This document shows, in pieces, positions 30,776 to 43,306 of a stretch of DNA of 64,000 nucleotides (positions within the stretch are counted from its first letter, which is position 1; each line of letters opens with the position of its first letter). This DNA is from Antilocapra americana. Lineage: Eukaryota; Chordata; Mammalia; Artiodactyla; Antilocapridae. A program made the position numbers and the translations under genes. The DNA is taken from assembly GCA_007570785.1 (NCBI GenBank), contig ML664161.1:15218861-15282860 (forward strand), in the 5' to 3' direction. Below the pieces are notes generated by a model. The model saw only the letters and a list, made by a program, of their open reading frames with translations, had not been told where the DNA came from and ran no database searches.

Positions 30776-31525
30776 TTTATTTTATAAATTTTGTTGAAAT
30801 ACAATATAGATAAACTATAGATTACAGAATAAGTGTACACTTGTAGAATTGCACAAAGTGAATGCAGCCATGCGACACAGTACAAGTAACCAGTAACCAA
30901 GTGACCAGAAATCCGGTCAAGACACAGAAAACTGTCAGCTCCGCAGAAGACTCCCCGCATTCTCTTCCTTTCATTGATAGCCCCTCCCCCTCCAAAGGTC
31001 ATCACCATTCTTCTAACTTCTAACAATGTCGATTAATTTTGATGGATTTGAACTCCATATCAGTGGAATACCATGGTACATGCGTTTGATTCCTTTTCCT
31101 CACTATTTGTGAGATTTATATATGTTGTGGCAGGAATGCAATTCATTCATTTATGTTGTTGTATTGTATTCCATGGTACTAATATGCCACAGATTAACAC
31201 TTGTAATATTGAGAGAACCATTTGGGCTATTTCTAAGTTGAAACTATTAACAATGTTATTATGAGCATCTCACATATTTTTCAGTATATGCATTCATTTC
31301 TGTTGAGTACAGAAGCAGTGCATTTACTGGGTTAAATGGTATGCCATTAATCAGCTCTAGTAGATACTGCTGAACATTTGCCCAAGACCTGTTCTGATTC
31401 ACACTCCCCCCAGTAGTCTATGTAAATGCCCAGTTGCTCCACCACCTCACCAATCTTGGTGTTGTCTTTTTCATCTCAGCTTTCATCCGTGTGCATGGTA
31501 GTATCCTGCAGTGTATTTTTAATAG
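30776..31525 (-). mobile_element. Ancient L1M 3' UTR, antisense
   Basis: TTTATAAATTTTGTTGAAATAC, GTGTACACTTGTAGAATTGC, CCAAAGGTCATCACCATTC, TGTTGTATTGTATTCCATGG, CATTTGGGCTATTTCTAAGTTG, TTATTATGAGCATCTCACATA and TGGGTTAAATGGTATGCC follow the L1M antisense 3' UTR order. No coding capacity. Confidence 0.78.
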
Positions 31526-32700
31526 CGTGGTAGTGGAGAGAGACTAAAGGTAACCAGTTAGAGAACTGTGGAAGAAAACCAGGAGTGAAATATTGCAAGC
31601 ATGGATCCAGGGCAGTGCCAGTAAGAAAGCCGCATCCCATTTTGTCACCTGTCATGCACACCCGATGAAAGAGTAGGTGCAATAACTCCACAGATCTGTG
31701 TGAAATGCTTCTCACCATCTCATACATACCTGCACTTTCTACCTTCCATAAGATAATTTCCATTTATATGAGATCCTTAATCCCAAAGCCCTTTCAAATG
31801 AAGCAAAAGAAATGCAGCCCAGTCCACATAGGTTAGCAGAAGAGAGAAAACAAAAGGCCCAGGTGTGGTTTTCCCACCTGCCTGGTCAGAGGCCAGGATG
31901 CAAGGCTTGCCAGGTTGGGGAGAGCCTGCCTGCACCCTCCCTTTGCTGCACCCCAGGCAGGCTTGTGCCCAAGTGCCAGTCCATCAGACTTCCAGAAGGG
32001 TGACAGGGAGCCTGTGGGGAGACCTAGGAGAGAAACTACACCCAGCGAAGCCCCTTTACCAGAGTGACTGGGTGAGGACAAGGTGAGTCCAGTCAAGGCA
32101 CCTGTCTTGAGAGAGGGGATGTCACTGTCCTCTGAGTAGCTTGACTAATGATGATCACTCGCTATGGCAACAGAAAGGGTTTTGTTTGTGAGTTTTAACC
32201 TTCGGTCCTCGATGCTTTAAGGCAGTTTTCAGGAAGTTGGCAGGCCATAGAATTTAGAAAACCCTCCAGAGACCAGGGTCTGAGAGGTGTCAGAGAGGCA
32301 GTCTGCTCTTGGACAGCACCCTGGGCTCCTGGGCCAGAGCGAGGCAGCAGTCCCTCCTGTAGGTTCACTGTTCAATAATTTCCCCCCTATCAGTTTCAGA
32401 AACCAGTTCTGCTGGGGCACATCTCTTTACCACCCACACAGAGGGGCATTTCCTCAGCTGGTCCCTGACACTCGGTGTCCTGAAGGGGGTCTACTTAGGA
32501 AGGTCTCAAAGCCAGGTCCATTTCTAATTGGAATAGTGAGGGAAGTTCATAAAGGTCTTTCCTACTGGACCATCTTACTGAACTGAAGGGTATTCTTTTC
32601 TTAGATGCATGTGAAAGTAAGCTTCTTCTCTCTTCCTTTTTTTTATTAACTTCTTTCAAAATGTATCTCTCAGTCCATCAATGTGTTTTTAGCTTTCCTT
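31526..32700. other. Unassigned DNA
   Basis: The part 31800-32560 is richer in G and C than the average here and has overlapping open frames on both strands (63-99 codons). None shows a known domain, and no splice or promoter signals could be supported. Confidence 0.4.
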
Positions 32701-32719
32701 GTGATCCCTAAGTAATTTG

Positions 32720-33230
32720 AACTCTCAAGTCTGTACCTTAAATTCTCTGCAAATCATCTCCTTTCTCAAATCTGCTGCTTTTCTTTCTGGGTTGCATTTC
32801 CTATTTCTACTAATAGCATCATTTTTGCCACCAGTCACCAACTTAGAACCTTAGGGCATCTTTAATTCCTGCTTCTGCCTCCACCCTGGCCCACATGCTC
32901 CATCCAAGTCCTATCACTTCTACCTCTCACATCACATCTTACCTTCCTGCTTCAATGCTCCTGGCTCTGGTCCCCCTGCCTGGGAATCCCCAGGCTAGAG
33001 TGTTCACTTCCAATGTCACCATTCTGATCGTTTCACTGAAAGTTCAACCTTCCATATACATGTATAATTTATTTTCAAATTCTTATATTTATAAATGTCA
33101 AAGCTTCTCCAATGCCTCCAGAATAAAATGAAAACTCTGTTACATTACCTTCAAAGCCTTCTGAGTAAATGCTCTAACTCACCCTTCCAACATTTTCCAC
33201 TTCTCCTCACAGGTACTTCAGAGTCTAGTC
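32720..33230 (+). repeat. L2 LINE, sense (region upstream of 3' end)
   Basis: TTCTGCCTCCACCCTGGCCC, CTTCAATGCTCCTGGCTCTGG, CAATGCCTCCAGAATAAAATG followed by AAAACTCTGTTACATTACC and TTCAAAGCCTTCTGAG match the L2 ORF2 3' portion ('aatggcttcccatcacacttagaataaaatccaaactccttac ... tacaaggcc'). Confidence 0.65.
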
Positions 33231-36200
33231 CAATAGACTTCAAATTATATATATTTTTGGAACCCTAGTGTTTATGGAAATACTATAGAATCCATGTAAG
33301 GAACTAACAGTAGGGAAGGAGATGCTGAACAGCTAAACTTCTGTCTCTAACTTTATTATATTTATTAAATTTAATATTTATATTATACTTAATGCATACA
33401 ACTATTATACTTAACTCTTACATACAAAAGTTCCACTGTTTTAAAAAATAGTAATGAGTTATAAACCACCACTCTCCTATAACTGCAGACTTTTCAGAGA
33501 GAGCTCTGAACATCTGACCCCATGTAACCATCTTTCACCACTGTGCTCTCTAGAACTGCCTGAATTGCCCTTCATTCTCCCCTCTGTTCCATATCGCCAC
33601 ATCAGCATCTCTTCTAAACCCATCTTAAATGCCTATCTTCCATCACTATTGCCAGAGAGCCCCTTTCGGTTTCCACTCTGGAGCCCTGAAGGAGAGGCTG
33701 AAGAAAAGCTTTGTATGTTGGCAGGTTTCTATTGTGGTGCACACGGGGATCACAGCCAGGCAGGCTGGAGAATCCCCCCAAAAAGACAAAAAAGGGAAAA
33801 CCTCTTTGAAGCATTCTGCCTCTCCACTGAGGGCTCTCTACTTCTTTCAAATGAAATTCTTAATGTTATCAACAGCAAGGCAAACTCTGTGGTCAGAAGG
33901 TTCACTCATGTGGCCATTTAGGAGACAGATTTCCAGCCAATCATCTTAATTTCTATCCATCACTCTACTTTAACTCCTCACACCCATCACCCTTTTCGGG
34001 GAGCATCCCTTGAAAAGAGATTCTTACCCTTATTATAAACTTTCCCTCCCTGTATGTGCTCTCAGCCATAGCTCCCCCTACCTATTTATCCAGCCATCTT
34101 TCCCACCTATTTTCCATAAATTCACCCAGAACCCTCTGCCTCAGTGTTTTGAACTAGAAATCTTCACATTGATTGAATTCATGTTTTTGATGGAATAATT
34201 TCAAAGACTCAAGTATCAAGTTGAATTAGGGAAGATATCTGAAGTCCAAACTGGTTAAAAGTTAAGGAAATTCAACAGATAAAAAGGACTGAGTAGGAAA
34301 ATAATGAAGAGCCAAAGGGAAATGAATCAAACCTGTGTTGGACAAAACTGAAGACAAAGCAAGCAAGAACCCTAGGTATTCTGGAAGCCGAAGCAGTAGC
34401 ATGAGACAGGAAAGACAAATATCTGAGCCTGATGCTAAAATGGAGGCAGCCCAGTCTGCCTTTTTCATGGTTTTTCTGGGAATGAGCAGTTCTTACCAAC
34501 AGATGTTAAAAGGAATGGCAAGGACTTAACCTGGTGTAACACCAAGTGTGGTAGCAGCAGGGAGTTCTATAATTCTTACACTACTTAGGTGAAAAAAATT
34601 ATTTCCCATAGAGGCAGCATATGATGTCATTAACTTACTTCATTCAGAAAGATTGTGTTCAGATGTTATTAGTCTCTTTATACTACCACGAAAATAATGA
34701 GAAAGGCAAAGATATTTTCAACATGCAGCTAAAGCCTTGTCTGTATACCCAAACCAATGTGATGACTTTTATTGATAATCAGTTGAAGTCTAGGGAGGAA
34801 ACATGTTCACTTTATTCAACAAACATGCACTAATCAATTAAGTGATGCGTTAAGAAACAGTTCCATAAAAAATGGTTGACATTGTGTCTGTCTTGCTGTA
34901 TGTTTGTATATGCATTCAACAAAAACTAGGAAATGTTAATAAAATAACAAGCCTTTGGCTATCATAGCCAGCCAGAATGCACTTAGATGCTCTTGATCTA
35001 TGACTTCTAAGGGGCTTTGGTCTTAAAATCAATGGAGCAGAGCAAAGATTCGTTTCTAAATCCACTCTTAAGAAAAATAATGAAAATAACACAGTCTGGA
35101 AAAGATGAAGCTCTATGTGTGCATTCCTGTGTGTACACTTGTCCCACTAGAGGTGAAAGGACACCAGAACTCAGAAATGAATCACCACCTCTAGAACCAA
35201 AGCAACTAAAGCCACTGAGTCTAACTTCATTTCCGTGGAAATGAGGCGGTTCAGCTGTGCACAGAAATTAAAGTGTACAGGGGAGGAAAGTGCTAAACAC
35301 AATATGAATTGCAATAGAATCTAAAATGCCAGTGGTTCTACTATTGTATGCTTTATGCAATCTTGAGGCAAAACAGTCTGGGTAATAGGAGGTTACGACA
35401 GCTAAAAATCGGACCACTAATAGCTCAAATGCACTGGTGGGAAGCAGTGATCTCAGTAAAATGCAGCACCAGTGGAAACAGTCCCATCTGGAAAAGGCTA
35501 GCATCTGTATTATAGGAAAATGGAGAGAAATAGAGAAATTTCAGAAATCTATTATTTCAACAAAGAATGCCCTTTTAAATCAGTAGGGAAACTTCTGCTA
35601 CAAGGACTTGTGTCTAAATCTCGTTCTACATAGACTCTAATCTTCTGACTTTCCATTGAATGAATCAGCCAGCTGTGTCTGTGCCATTCTTGGGAACATT
35701 CTTGGGTATGGCAAATGTGATCAGCATGGCCATGAGATGAGAGGCTCTGGTTAAGTAGTGTGCAAGAAGCCTGCCAAGGAAGAAAAGGTGGCTCAAGTTA
35801 GGGCCAATCATTACCTAACGCTTTAAAAATATTCAATATTACCTAAGGATCCCTGGTCCTCCTCTCATAGCCTGCATATACTCAGGGTGAGGCTAAAAAA
35901 GACTAGAGGAAATTTTCATGAAGACAACTTATTATTCTGAGGACCCTGAGGGGAACTGGGTTTAAGTAGGAGATGCCATGACTCCATGGAGACTTGGGAA
36001 GATCACTTAGGTGGGTTGAATGGCTTGCAATAGGAAGACAAGACAGAGAGTTCAGGTAATTACTGTATGCGTCCCTGCTCCCTTTTTACGTAACACCAGA
36101 AAACAAAAGCCTCCTGTTGCCCTCTGGCTACTCAGACCCAGTTCCGTGGCCCTCTGCCTCCTCTGGACTAAGCATCAGGCTTTGATTCAAAACTGGGGAT

Positions 36201-37130
36201 CGTAAATTAGAATTCTACAACAGTGATTCAAAACCAAGTGTGATCAGGCATGGGGGTTATATTTGCAAGGGAGCACAGGAATTTCTTAGCAAGGAGATTT
36301 CAAATTACATCAGCAACTGACTGGGCCCCCCACCTCCTCTGCACATCCCCATACACGCCTGGAAGTCTGAAACCTCCTCTTGGAGAAGCCTGCATCTTCT
36401 TTGCCACCCTCACAAGGAGGATTCAGGCCATGACCAAAAAAAGACTTAAACAACAAAGAATTGCAATCCAGAATACACAGATTTGGATAAAACTGAAAAG
36501 ATTGTCCCAGGGAAGAGACAGGGTCAGGGGCTTATAAAGGCAAAAGCCAGGATGCTGTGCTCTGACACAGGAAAGAAAATATTTGACCTTAAGGGATGGC
36601 TCTCAGGAGTTTTTTTAGGGTAAGTTCCGATAGGTATCTTGAGTTCCTGACAGATGTCCTGGACGCCTTTCTTAGGAATATATGAGGTCAAAAGGACAGA
36701 TTCCATCCAGGCTGAGACTGCAGAAATCACACTTTCTTAAGGGCCTCCTGGATCCATTTTAGAGAGCTCCCTTAGCGATACCAACTTCATTTGTATTTTA
36801 TTTTCACATCACAAAGAACAGACGACTGAGTAAGAAATGAGTATACTGCCCATTCCCAATATGATTCCACAAATGGCAGAATCCAGGAGGTGGAAGGATC
36901 TATTCTCTTTTTACTTCCTAAATACATGTTCTTTCTTCTCTGTGTGCCTCTGTGTATATTTAAGAAATTCTTATTTCCCATTCCCCTTTCAATTTACCAT
37001 CATATGTATTTCAGCAATTTTGATATATGGTAACATTTTACTGTTCATTTCACCATCTTTCTCCTGTGTGGAGATCATCATACTGAGTTACAGGACATAA
37101 TTTTTTACAAGTTTAGACTCTTATAAAAGT
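33231..37130. other. Unassigned DNA, 3.9 kb
   Basis: Longest stretch with no recognised interspersed repeat. The longest frame, 155 codons at 33454-33921 (+), overlaps another plus frame and a minus frame, and has no recognised domain. The remaining frames are under 100 codons. Repeat-poor DNA of this length may be worth a conservation check, but nothing functional is visible by eye. Confidence 0.4.
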
Positions 37131-37134
37131 CTTC

Positions 37135-37345
37135 TCTGTCCTCTGCAAGATATAGCTTCCCTTCCCTCCCTCATTCTGTCCTGTCAATGTCCTTGCCGTT
37201 ACTCAAGACCTAGCTCAAATCACACATTCTCTAAGAAACATCCCTAAATCTTTGAGTCAGAATTAATCTTTTCTTTCCATTTATTTTTATAGCACTATGG
37301 ACTTATATTTTTTACTCCCCCTTTCATCCAATCGGTCATGCATTC
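37135..37345 (+). repeat. L2 3' end, sense
   Basis: TACTCAAGACCTAGCTCAAATC, CTCTAAGAAACATCCCTAAATC, ATTTATTTTTATAGCACTATGG correspond to the L2 block 'ctcaggtctcagctcaaatgtcacctcctc ... agcacttatcac'. Confidence 0.65.
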
Positions 37346-37351
37346 ACTCAC

Positions 37352-37707
37352 TGTTATGAACTGAATCGTGTCTCCTTCAAATTCATACACTGAAGCTCCC
37401 ATTGTGACTACATTTGACGACAGAACCTTTAAGGAGGTAATGAAGGTGAAATAAGGTCATAAGGGCAGGGCTCTAATTCTGTAGGACTGGTGTCCTCATA
37501 AGAAGAGGAAGAAACACGGGGTGGGTGGGGCATGCACACAGAGAGCACGGTCACCTGCTAACATAGGAGAGAAGCCTCAGGAGAAACCGAATCTACCAAC
37601 ACCCTGATCTTGAACTTCCAGCTCCAGACTGTGAGAAAATGAATTTCTGTTGTTTTAGCCACCCAGGATGTGGTGTTTTGTTACGGCAGACCTTGCAAAC
37701 TAATAGA
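37352..37707 (+). mobile_element. MaLR (MLT1/MST-class) solo LTR, sense
   Basis: Begins TGTTATGAACTGAATCGTGTC, continues GGAGGTAATGAAGGTGAAATAAGG, GGACTGGTGTCCTCATAAGAAG, GATCTTGAACTTCCAGCTCC, GTGAGAAAATGAATTTCTG, and ends near TGCAAACTAATAG. This is the order and length of an MLT1/MST LTR. No internal gag/pol-like sequence is attached, so it is a solo LTR of an ancient non-infectious ERVL-related element. Confidence 0.88.
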
Positions 37708-37715
37708 ATTTCCCA

Positions 37716-39335
37716 GCATTCACTATGAGCTTACTGTAAAGAGGCCTCTTTCTTCATCGTGGCCCCTACAGGACACAGCCTGTTCCGCAGGGGTTATACA
37801 TGAGACTTCCCTCCCCTGCCCAAAAGGAAGCTCTTTGTGAACAGGTCTGACTCAGAGCTGAGCACAGCCCTGTGGTAGACTAGAGCCTTACTCATCTGCT
37901 GAATTCAGATCAAACCTGGCTCAAGATACACATCAGCTCTGGGGAAGAGCCAGGCATTCAGTTTGACAGACAACATTCCTTTTCCTTGGGGCGTATCTCA
38001 GCCCCTTCTCTAAGCAGTCACACCGCACTCTTCTATCTGACATTTTCTGCCTGAGCCCTCCTGACACCTGAACTAAGAAGTTTCTGACCTCAGGGGTACA
38101 GTTCACGACGAGGTTTCTGGCCATGGCCACAGTGACTAGCTTTGCCTCCCACCCAGTTCACTGTCAGCCTGAGAAAGTCAACAGTGTTTTATGTCTGCTA
38201 TGTTTCCTTTCATGCACACCTTGTTCTCCTTTGTACTAATTCAGTTTGTTTTCTCATTTGAAAAAGAAGAAACAAGATGTTTAAAAACCCTCTTTCTCTC
38301 TTCACCCCTTTTGGCTCTTTACAGTTGACTGCAAAAGACTGTCCAAGTTCAGGAAAATTGATTTTTGCCATTTAAATAATCTAATCTTCACAAACCTTTT
38401 AACACTCAAACAAAAACCATTTAAGGCACACAGCAAGGTAATTAATATTGAAAATAGTCTCCACAGGGGATCTGCATACCTACCCGCCCACACTTTGCAT
38501 GTGGAGGAAGTATCCAGTTGTAATTTTAAGTTTACGGAAAGGTTTGTCTCACCAACATGAATTCTATTTTAATAGACCTTTCTTTGCACGTACTTTACAA
38601 ATTGATTAATTTAACTGGCCAAATACTAATTAAAAATGCATTAAGAAACGGTTTGTATTCAACAGCTTTGCTAATATTCTTGTTAATGTTTTCAAAACCC
38701 ATTGAGTCAGAAAATCAACACCATGGAGTCTATTTCTCGACCGCACCCTCCCGCACACACTGTACAAACTCGATGGTGCTGACGGGAACCGCACTGGGAG
38801 AGGAGAGCCGAGCCAGGAGGAGGGGAGAAGTCATTATCTAAAGGCCAAATGCCACTGTAAGCATTACAAGCAAATTCAAGATGCATACAAGCATAAAAAT
38901 ATCCCTTCCCCTAGTATTCACCTTGACTTCCACAAATTGAGAGCTTTCAATGGAACTGGAGCAAGACTGATGAAAACCCTGTCTTGTAGGAACCCCCTGC
39001 CTCCCCCATCTTACAAACACTGTTCCTCCCTAACCTCTTTCTGTGCCAAAACCTTTTTTTCTGCCAGAGAGACAGTTCCAATTCATCTGTCCCTAAGACA
39101 GAAGTTCTTACTCTGAAGTTCATGAGCAGGCTTGTGCAAATCTATGACCTTCCAGAACTGGGAATGTATGAACATATTTCTGGAAAAAGGATGCATAGCT
39201 CTCAACAGACCTTTAAAGATATCTATGACCTTAGAACCATCAGAAATAAGAAGAATCTCTTCACCCCACAGGATGCTCTTTTCTCCCTTACTACGCTCCA
39301 GTTAAACTGGCTTATTGCTTTTCTGTAGACAAGGC
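37716..39335. other. Unassigned DNA, possible conserved non-coding part
   Basis: No repeat recognised. At about 38540-38720 the sequence is rich in homeodomain-like TAAT/ATTA sites (ATTGATTAATTTAA at 38601, CTAATTAAAAATGCATTAA at 38626), a texture seen in many vertebrate enhancers. Function is not demonstrated. Confidence 0.3.
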
Positions 39336-39339
39336 AGTG

Positions 39340-39705
39340 CCTTCTCCCCATCAAGTCTCTGCGCATGTGTGTCCTACATCTAGAATATTCTCCGCATCCA
39401 CTGTCTAATTCTCTTCCTCATCCTTTGGATGTTTGTGTAACTAGCAGTCTGACTGCCTCCTCCTTCACATTACTTCCCCTCTTTTCTTTCAAGACACTTA
39501 TCACAATCTGTAACTTAATATCTGTCTAATTCTATGACTATCATTTGGTCTCACATTAGTCTGTAAGCTCCATAAGGATAGGAACACGCCTGTCTCCTTC
39601 AACATTTTGTCAGAACTTGGAACATTGTATACAACTCATAATATTCTCTGTGTGGATGGAAAATGCATGAATAATAAATGAATTAATGAGTATCCAAAGC
39701 CCTAC
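39340..39705 (+). repeat. L2 3' end, sense, near complete
   Basis: TGTGTCCTACATCTAGAATATTC, CTTCCTCATCCTTTGGATG, GACTGCCTCCTCCTTCAC, AAGACACTTATCACAATC, GTCTGTAAGCTCCATAAGG and AACTTGGAACATTG run in the order of the L2 3' terminus. Confidence 0.75.
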
Positions 39706-40289
39706 TTTTCACAAAGCCTCCTACATCTAAACTGGCTTATACAATCCTCTTAGTTTTATGAAATTCTAAGTTCTCAAGCACATAGAGAGTGACACCATTT
39801 ATTTGAACACTGTTTCTTATTACCTGCTATTTCATCTAAGCAAGTGTACTCAGCTGACCTAAGAGCTCTTCGGGATGGAGATGGGCCTTTCTCTCCTTTC
39901 ATGGCTCCCATCTCACTTGGCTCATTGTTGAGAACATACTAGCAAATATCAGATGCTATCTGATACCCTAAAGTAAGTCAGCCAAGTGTAGTTCAATCTG
40001 TTTCACACTAATTTACAGTAATGATAAAGAAAACATGAGACTTGCCTCCCCGATGATCATCAGCTTCCTGACAGCCTGGCTTTTCCTTCTCCCGTAGAAC
40101 ATATGGGGTGGTACAGGATCCTCAGCACATTCAGCCAGCTGTACAGAGACTGTAACATGCAGCACAGGACTAAGCAGTCAGTAAACCTATTTTCCAGAGA
40201 CCTTAAAAAAAGTTTAAATAGGAAAAATATTAAGACCAGTCTGAGTTTTCTTACCTCCTTTGCTTTTCCTGAGTTGCAACTTCGCCACT
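39706..40289. other. Unassigned DNA
   Basis: No recognised element. Confidence 0.4.
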
Positions 40290-40481
40290 TACTTCCCTGG
40301 TAAAGAATCTGCCTGCGGTGCAGGAAACCCAGGTTTGATCCCTGGGTCAGGAAAATCTCCTGGAGAAGGAAATGGCACTCCAGTTCTCTTGGCTGGAGAA
40401 TCCCATGGAGAGAGGAGCCTGGGGGGCTACAGTCAATGAGGCTGCAAAAGAGTTGGGCGTAACTTAAGGGCTAAACAACAA
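40290..40481 (+). mobile_element. Bov-tA SINE, head-deleted
   Basis: CTTCCCTGGTAAAGAATCTGCC lacks the usual TGGCTCAG of the tRNA-like A-box region. The rest (GGTTTGATCCCTGGGTCAGG, GAGAATCCCATGGAGAGAGG, GAGTTGGGCGTAACTTAAGG) is normal. The loss makes its own transcription unlikely. Confidence 0.93.
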
Positions 40482-41208
40482 ACTTTCCCACTCAGAAGAC
40501 TGAAGGACATCAAAATAGACCCTACTAGGCCACCTGACTGAGCATCCTTTGGGGCTCCTGGCCCCACGTCTTACAGCTATATTTGATTCAGTTAATTTGT
40601 GCCCCAACAATGTGTTCTTTTAGTTAGAAGCCTGCAATATGAACTACAGGAATAGTCTGTATCTTTCTCATTTACTTCCCAGCTTCTGTTCAGGACAAAC
40701 CTATATACTTACTCTGGCAGTAGACTGACTGATGGGTAAATTCTGGACAGGTTAGGAAGAGAAGGATCAAGATGGATTACTGTGCCTGGATGCCCAGAAT
40801 CTCAGGCAATGGGCATATTTCATAACTCAATCAACAAAGACTCGAAGGCAGCATTTGTCTTGTATCATTATTTATGATCAAGAAAGCAGGAGCAAAATGA
40901 ACAGAGTTTGTGAACCAGAAGAGATGCTGTTTAATACCCTGAAAAGATATTAAGATATTATAGCAACTATAAAGTCGGTATTGTTCTTGTGCCTTGGGAT
41001 GTACCATGCACTCAGAACTAGAACAGGCAATGGTACACCTCCTCTGGGAGGTCACCATATTAAACTGTGTGTCTTTTTATTAAGGTTGGCCACATTTCTA
41101 TCTAGGAGAGCAAATAACAGCACCAATTTCCAGGTAGAACATCAAACATAAAAATTCTGCAGGTAGCGTACTATGTTTTGTCACAATATTGCCTTAGTAT
41201 AAACCCCA
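40482..41208. other. Unassigned DNA
   Basis: No recognised element. Frames are short and unsupported. Confidence 0.4.
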
Positions 41209-41611
41209 TATATTAGTTTGCTTGCACTGCCAGAACAAGATGCTACAGATGAGAAGACTTGAACAACAGAAATTCATTTTGTCACAAGTCTAGAGAAACT
41301 ATGACTTGGACTATGAGTTCAAGATCAAGGTGTCAACAAGTTTGGCTTCTGAGGCCCCTCTGCTTGGGTTGCAGATGGCCACCATCTCACTGTGCTCTCA
41401 CATGGCCTCCTCTCGGGCTATGTGTTGTCTGCGTCCTAATCTCTTCTTCTAATAAGGACATCAGTCATGTCGGATTAGGCCCCACCTGTAAGACCTCATT
41501 TTACCTTAATTACATCTTTAAAAACCCTGCCTTGAAATACTAACATTCGGAGGCATTGAGGCTAGAAATTTAACATATGAATTTAGGAGAGACACAGTTC
41601 AGACCATAACA
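41209..41611 (-). mobile_element. MaLR (MLT1/MST-class) LTR, antisense
   Basis: Reverse complement order of an MLT1-class LTR: TATTAGTTTGCTTGCACTGCC, GAACAACAGAAATTCATTTTG, TCAAGATCAAGGTGTCAAC, CTTCTAATAAGGACATCAGTC, TTAATTACATCTTTAAAAACCC, AACATATGAATTTAGGAGAG, ending CAGACCATAACA. Near full length. Old retroviral-like LTR with no internal genes attached. Confidence 0.9.
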
Positions 41612-42251
41612 CCCTTCTTCCTTGAACTAACATTGTCTTCTCCTAGCCAGTCTCTCCATACCTTCAATACCTTCCCCATCAAAATCATACTATGGTCAGA
41701 AATCCTTCTTAAACAAAGTTCTGACCTCCTCATGACCCTGCTTAAAAAGAATTAAAAACAAACTGCCTGAAGACAATGGAATGAAGTCCACCCTCTAGCT
41801 CACTACACGTGTTCCCTCAGGTTCCAGTCTCATGAGTGTCTCTTCCATTCCCAAACGAATTGAAAACACCTCCTTCTTCTCTGTACAGGCCTCTCACTTT
41901 ACAGATTGTGGGCAGGTGCTTTGATCCAGACTTCTTTCTACCTGTAATACCCTGCCCTCCTGCACCTCCGTCCCAGACACATCTACCCCAAACATCCTCC
42001 ACCATCACCACCCTCCAGCATCACTATCATCCATGCCATCTTTGTAAGTCCAAGTTAAATTCAATTTTAGAAGAATTCTCAAATTCTTCTTTCTGAAGGT
42101 ATTCTCAAATACGTTCTTCCAGGTAAATATTATATATCTTGATACCTCCAATAGAAAGCAATGTCTCCTTCCAAACTCCTATTCTAATCAAATTAAGACA
42201 ATAATAGAATATAGGGGAAAAAATATGTTCTCTTCCTTGAAAACAGGATCT
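41612..42251 (+). repeat. Possible L2 fragment, sense
   Basis: GTCAGAAATCCTTCTTAAAC, TTCTGACCTCCTCATGACCC and GGAATGAAGTCCACCCTC vaguely follow the L2 ORF2 3' region ('agatcatgtcactcccctgctcaaaa ... aaaatccaaactcc'). The rest is unassigned. Confidence 0.35.
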
Positions 42252-42673
42252 GTATTAATTTCCTGAGGCTTCTATAACAAACTACTACAAATTTGATAGT
42301 GTAAACAATATAAATTTATGTTGTTCTGGAGGCAAGAATTTTGAAACAAAGGTAATGGCAGGGCAGTGCTCTCTCTTGAGAAATTATGTAGAATGAGTTT
42401 CCTTCCTTTTCCAACATCTGGGGCTGTTAGCATGCCCTGACCTGTGTCCACATCATTCCAATCCCAGCCTCCTCTGCTGTCTCCTTCTGTCTGTCAAATC
42501 TCCCTCTGACTTTCTCTCATAAAGACACTTAGTGGGTTTAGGACCCACATGAATAATCCAGGATTCTCTCCTCTTTACAGAATTCTTAACTGTATCTGCA
42601 AAAATAATGTCATAGATTTGGGGAGTTATGATATGGAAATTTCTTTTGGGGGGTCATCATTCAAACTAGTATA
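42252..42673 (-). mobile_element. MaLR/MLT1-class LTR, antisense, diverged
   Basis: TGTATTAATTTCCTGAGGC, TCTATAACAAACTACTACAAA, GTTCTGGAGGCAAGAATTTTG, AATGGCAGGGCAGTGCTC, CATAAAGACACTTAGTGGG, TTAACTGTATCTGCAAAAATAA and GGGGGGTCATCATTCAAAC follow the antisense LTR order. The exact family is uncertain. Confidence 0.75.
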
Positions 42674-42913
42674 GAATTCTCAAATCTGATCCCATCTCTA
42701 TATCTAAACTGTATCTAACAGTGTCTTATATAATAGAAGTGCAACAAATACTTATGGTGTGCATGAATAACCAGTAAAGTAACCTGTTAGTTCAATCCTA
42801 ACCATCGACAAATTGTTCATTGAATGAACAAACCAAACCCTTAATCTGAAATAACACAATCAGTGGATTGATTTAGTGTTGCCAGGATAAAGCTTTTAAG
42901 CATCCCTGATGCA

Positions 42914-43298
42914 GTACTGAAGAATTGATGCTTTTGAACCATGGTGTTGGAGAAGATTCTTGAGAGTCCCTTGGACTACAAGGAGATCCAACCAGTCAAT
43001 TCTAAAGGAGATAAGTCCTGAATATTCATTGGAAGCACTGATGCTGAAGCTGAAACTCCAATACTTTGACCACCTGATGCAAAGAACTGACTCATTGGAA
43101 AAGACCCTGAAAATGGGAAAGATTGAAAGTGGGAGGAGAAGCAGATGACAGAGGGTGAGATGGTTGGATAGCATCATCGACTCGATGAACATGAGGTTGA
43201 ATAAGCTTCAGGAGTTGGTTACATACAGGGACGCCTGGTATGCTGGCCTGTGGGGTCACAAAGAGTCAGACACAACTGAGCAACTGAACTGAACTGAA
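42914..43298 (+). mobile_element. BovB LINE 3' end, sense
   Basis: ATTGATGCTTTTGAACCATGG, GGAGAAGATTCTTGAGAGTCC, GAGATCCAACCAGTCAATTC, CTGATGCTGAAGCTGAAACTCC, and a terminal (CTGAA)n ending at the ACTGAACTGAACTGA tract. Possible 8-bp TSD CTGATGCA at 42906-42913 and 43299-43306, though the right copy overlaps the tail repeat. Inactive 3' fragment. Confidence 0.94.
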
Positions 43299-43306
43299 CT
43301 GATGCA

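Noticed and set aside
33454..33921. 155-codon plus-strand open frame, longest outside BovB
   Set aside because: It overlaps frames on both strands, has no recognised domain or signal, and no splice or promoter context. Its length is compatible with chance in 64 kb.
36250..36537. 95-codon plus-strand frame rich in K and R near its end
   Set aside because: No domain recognised, no conserved start context and no neighbouring gene structure.
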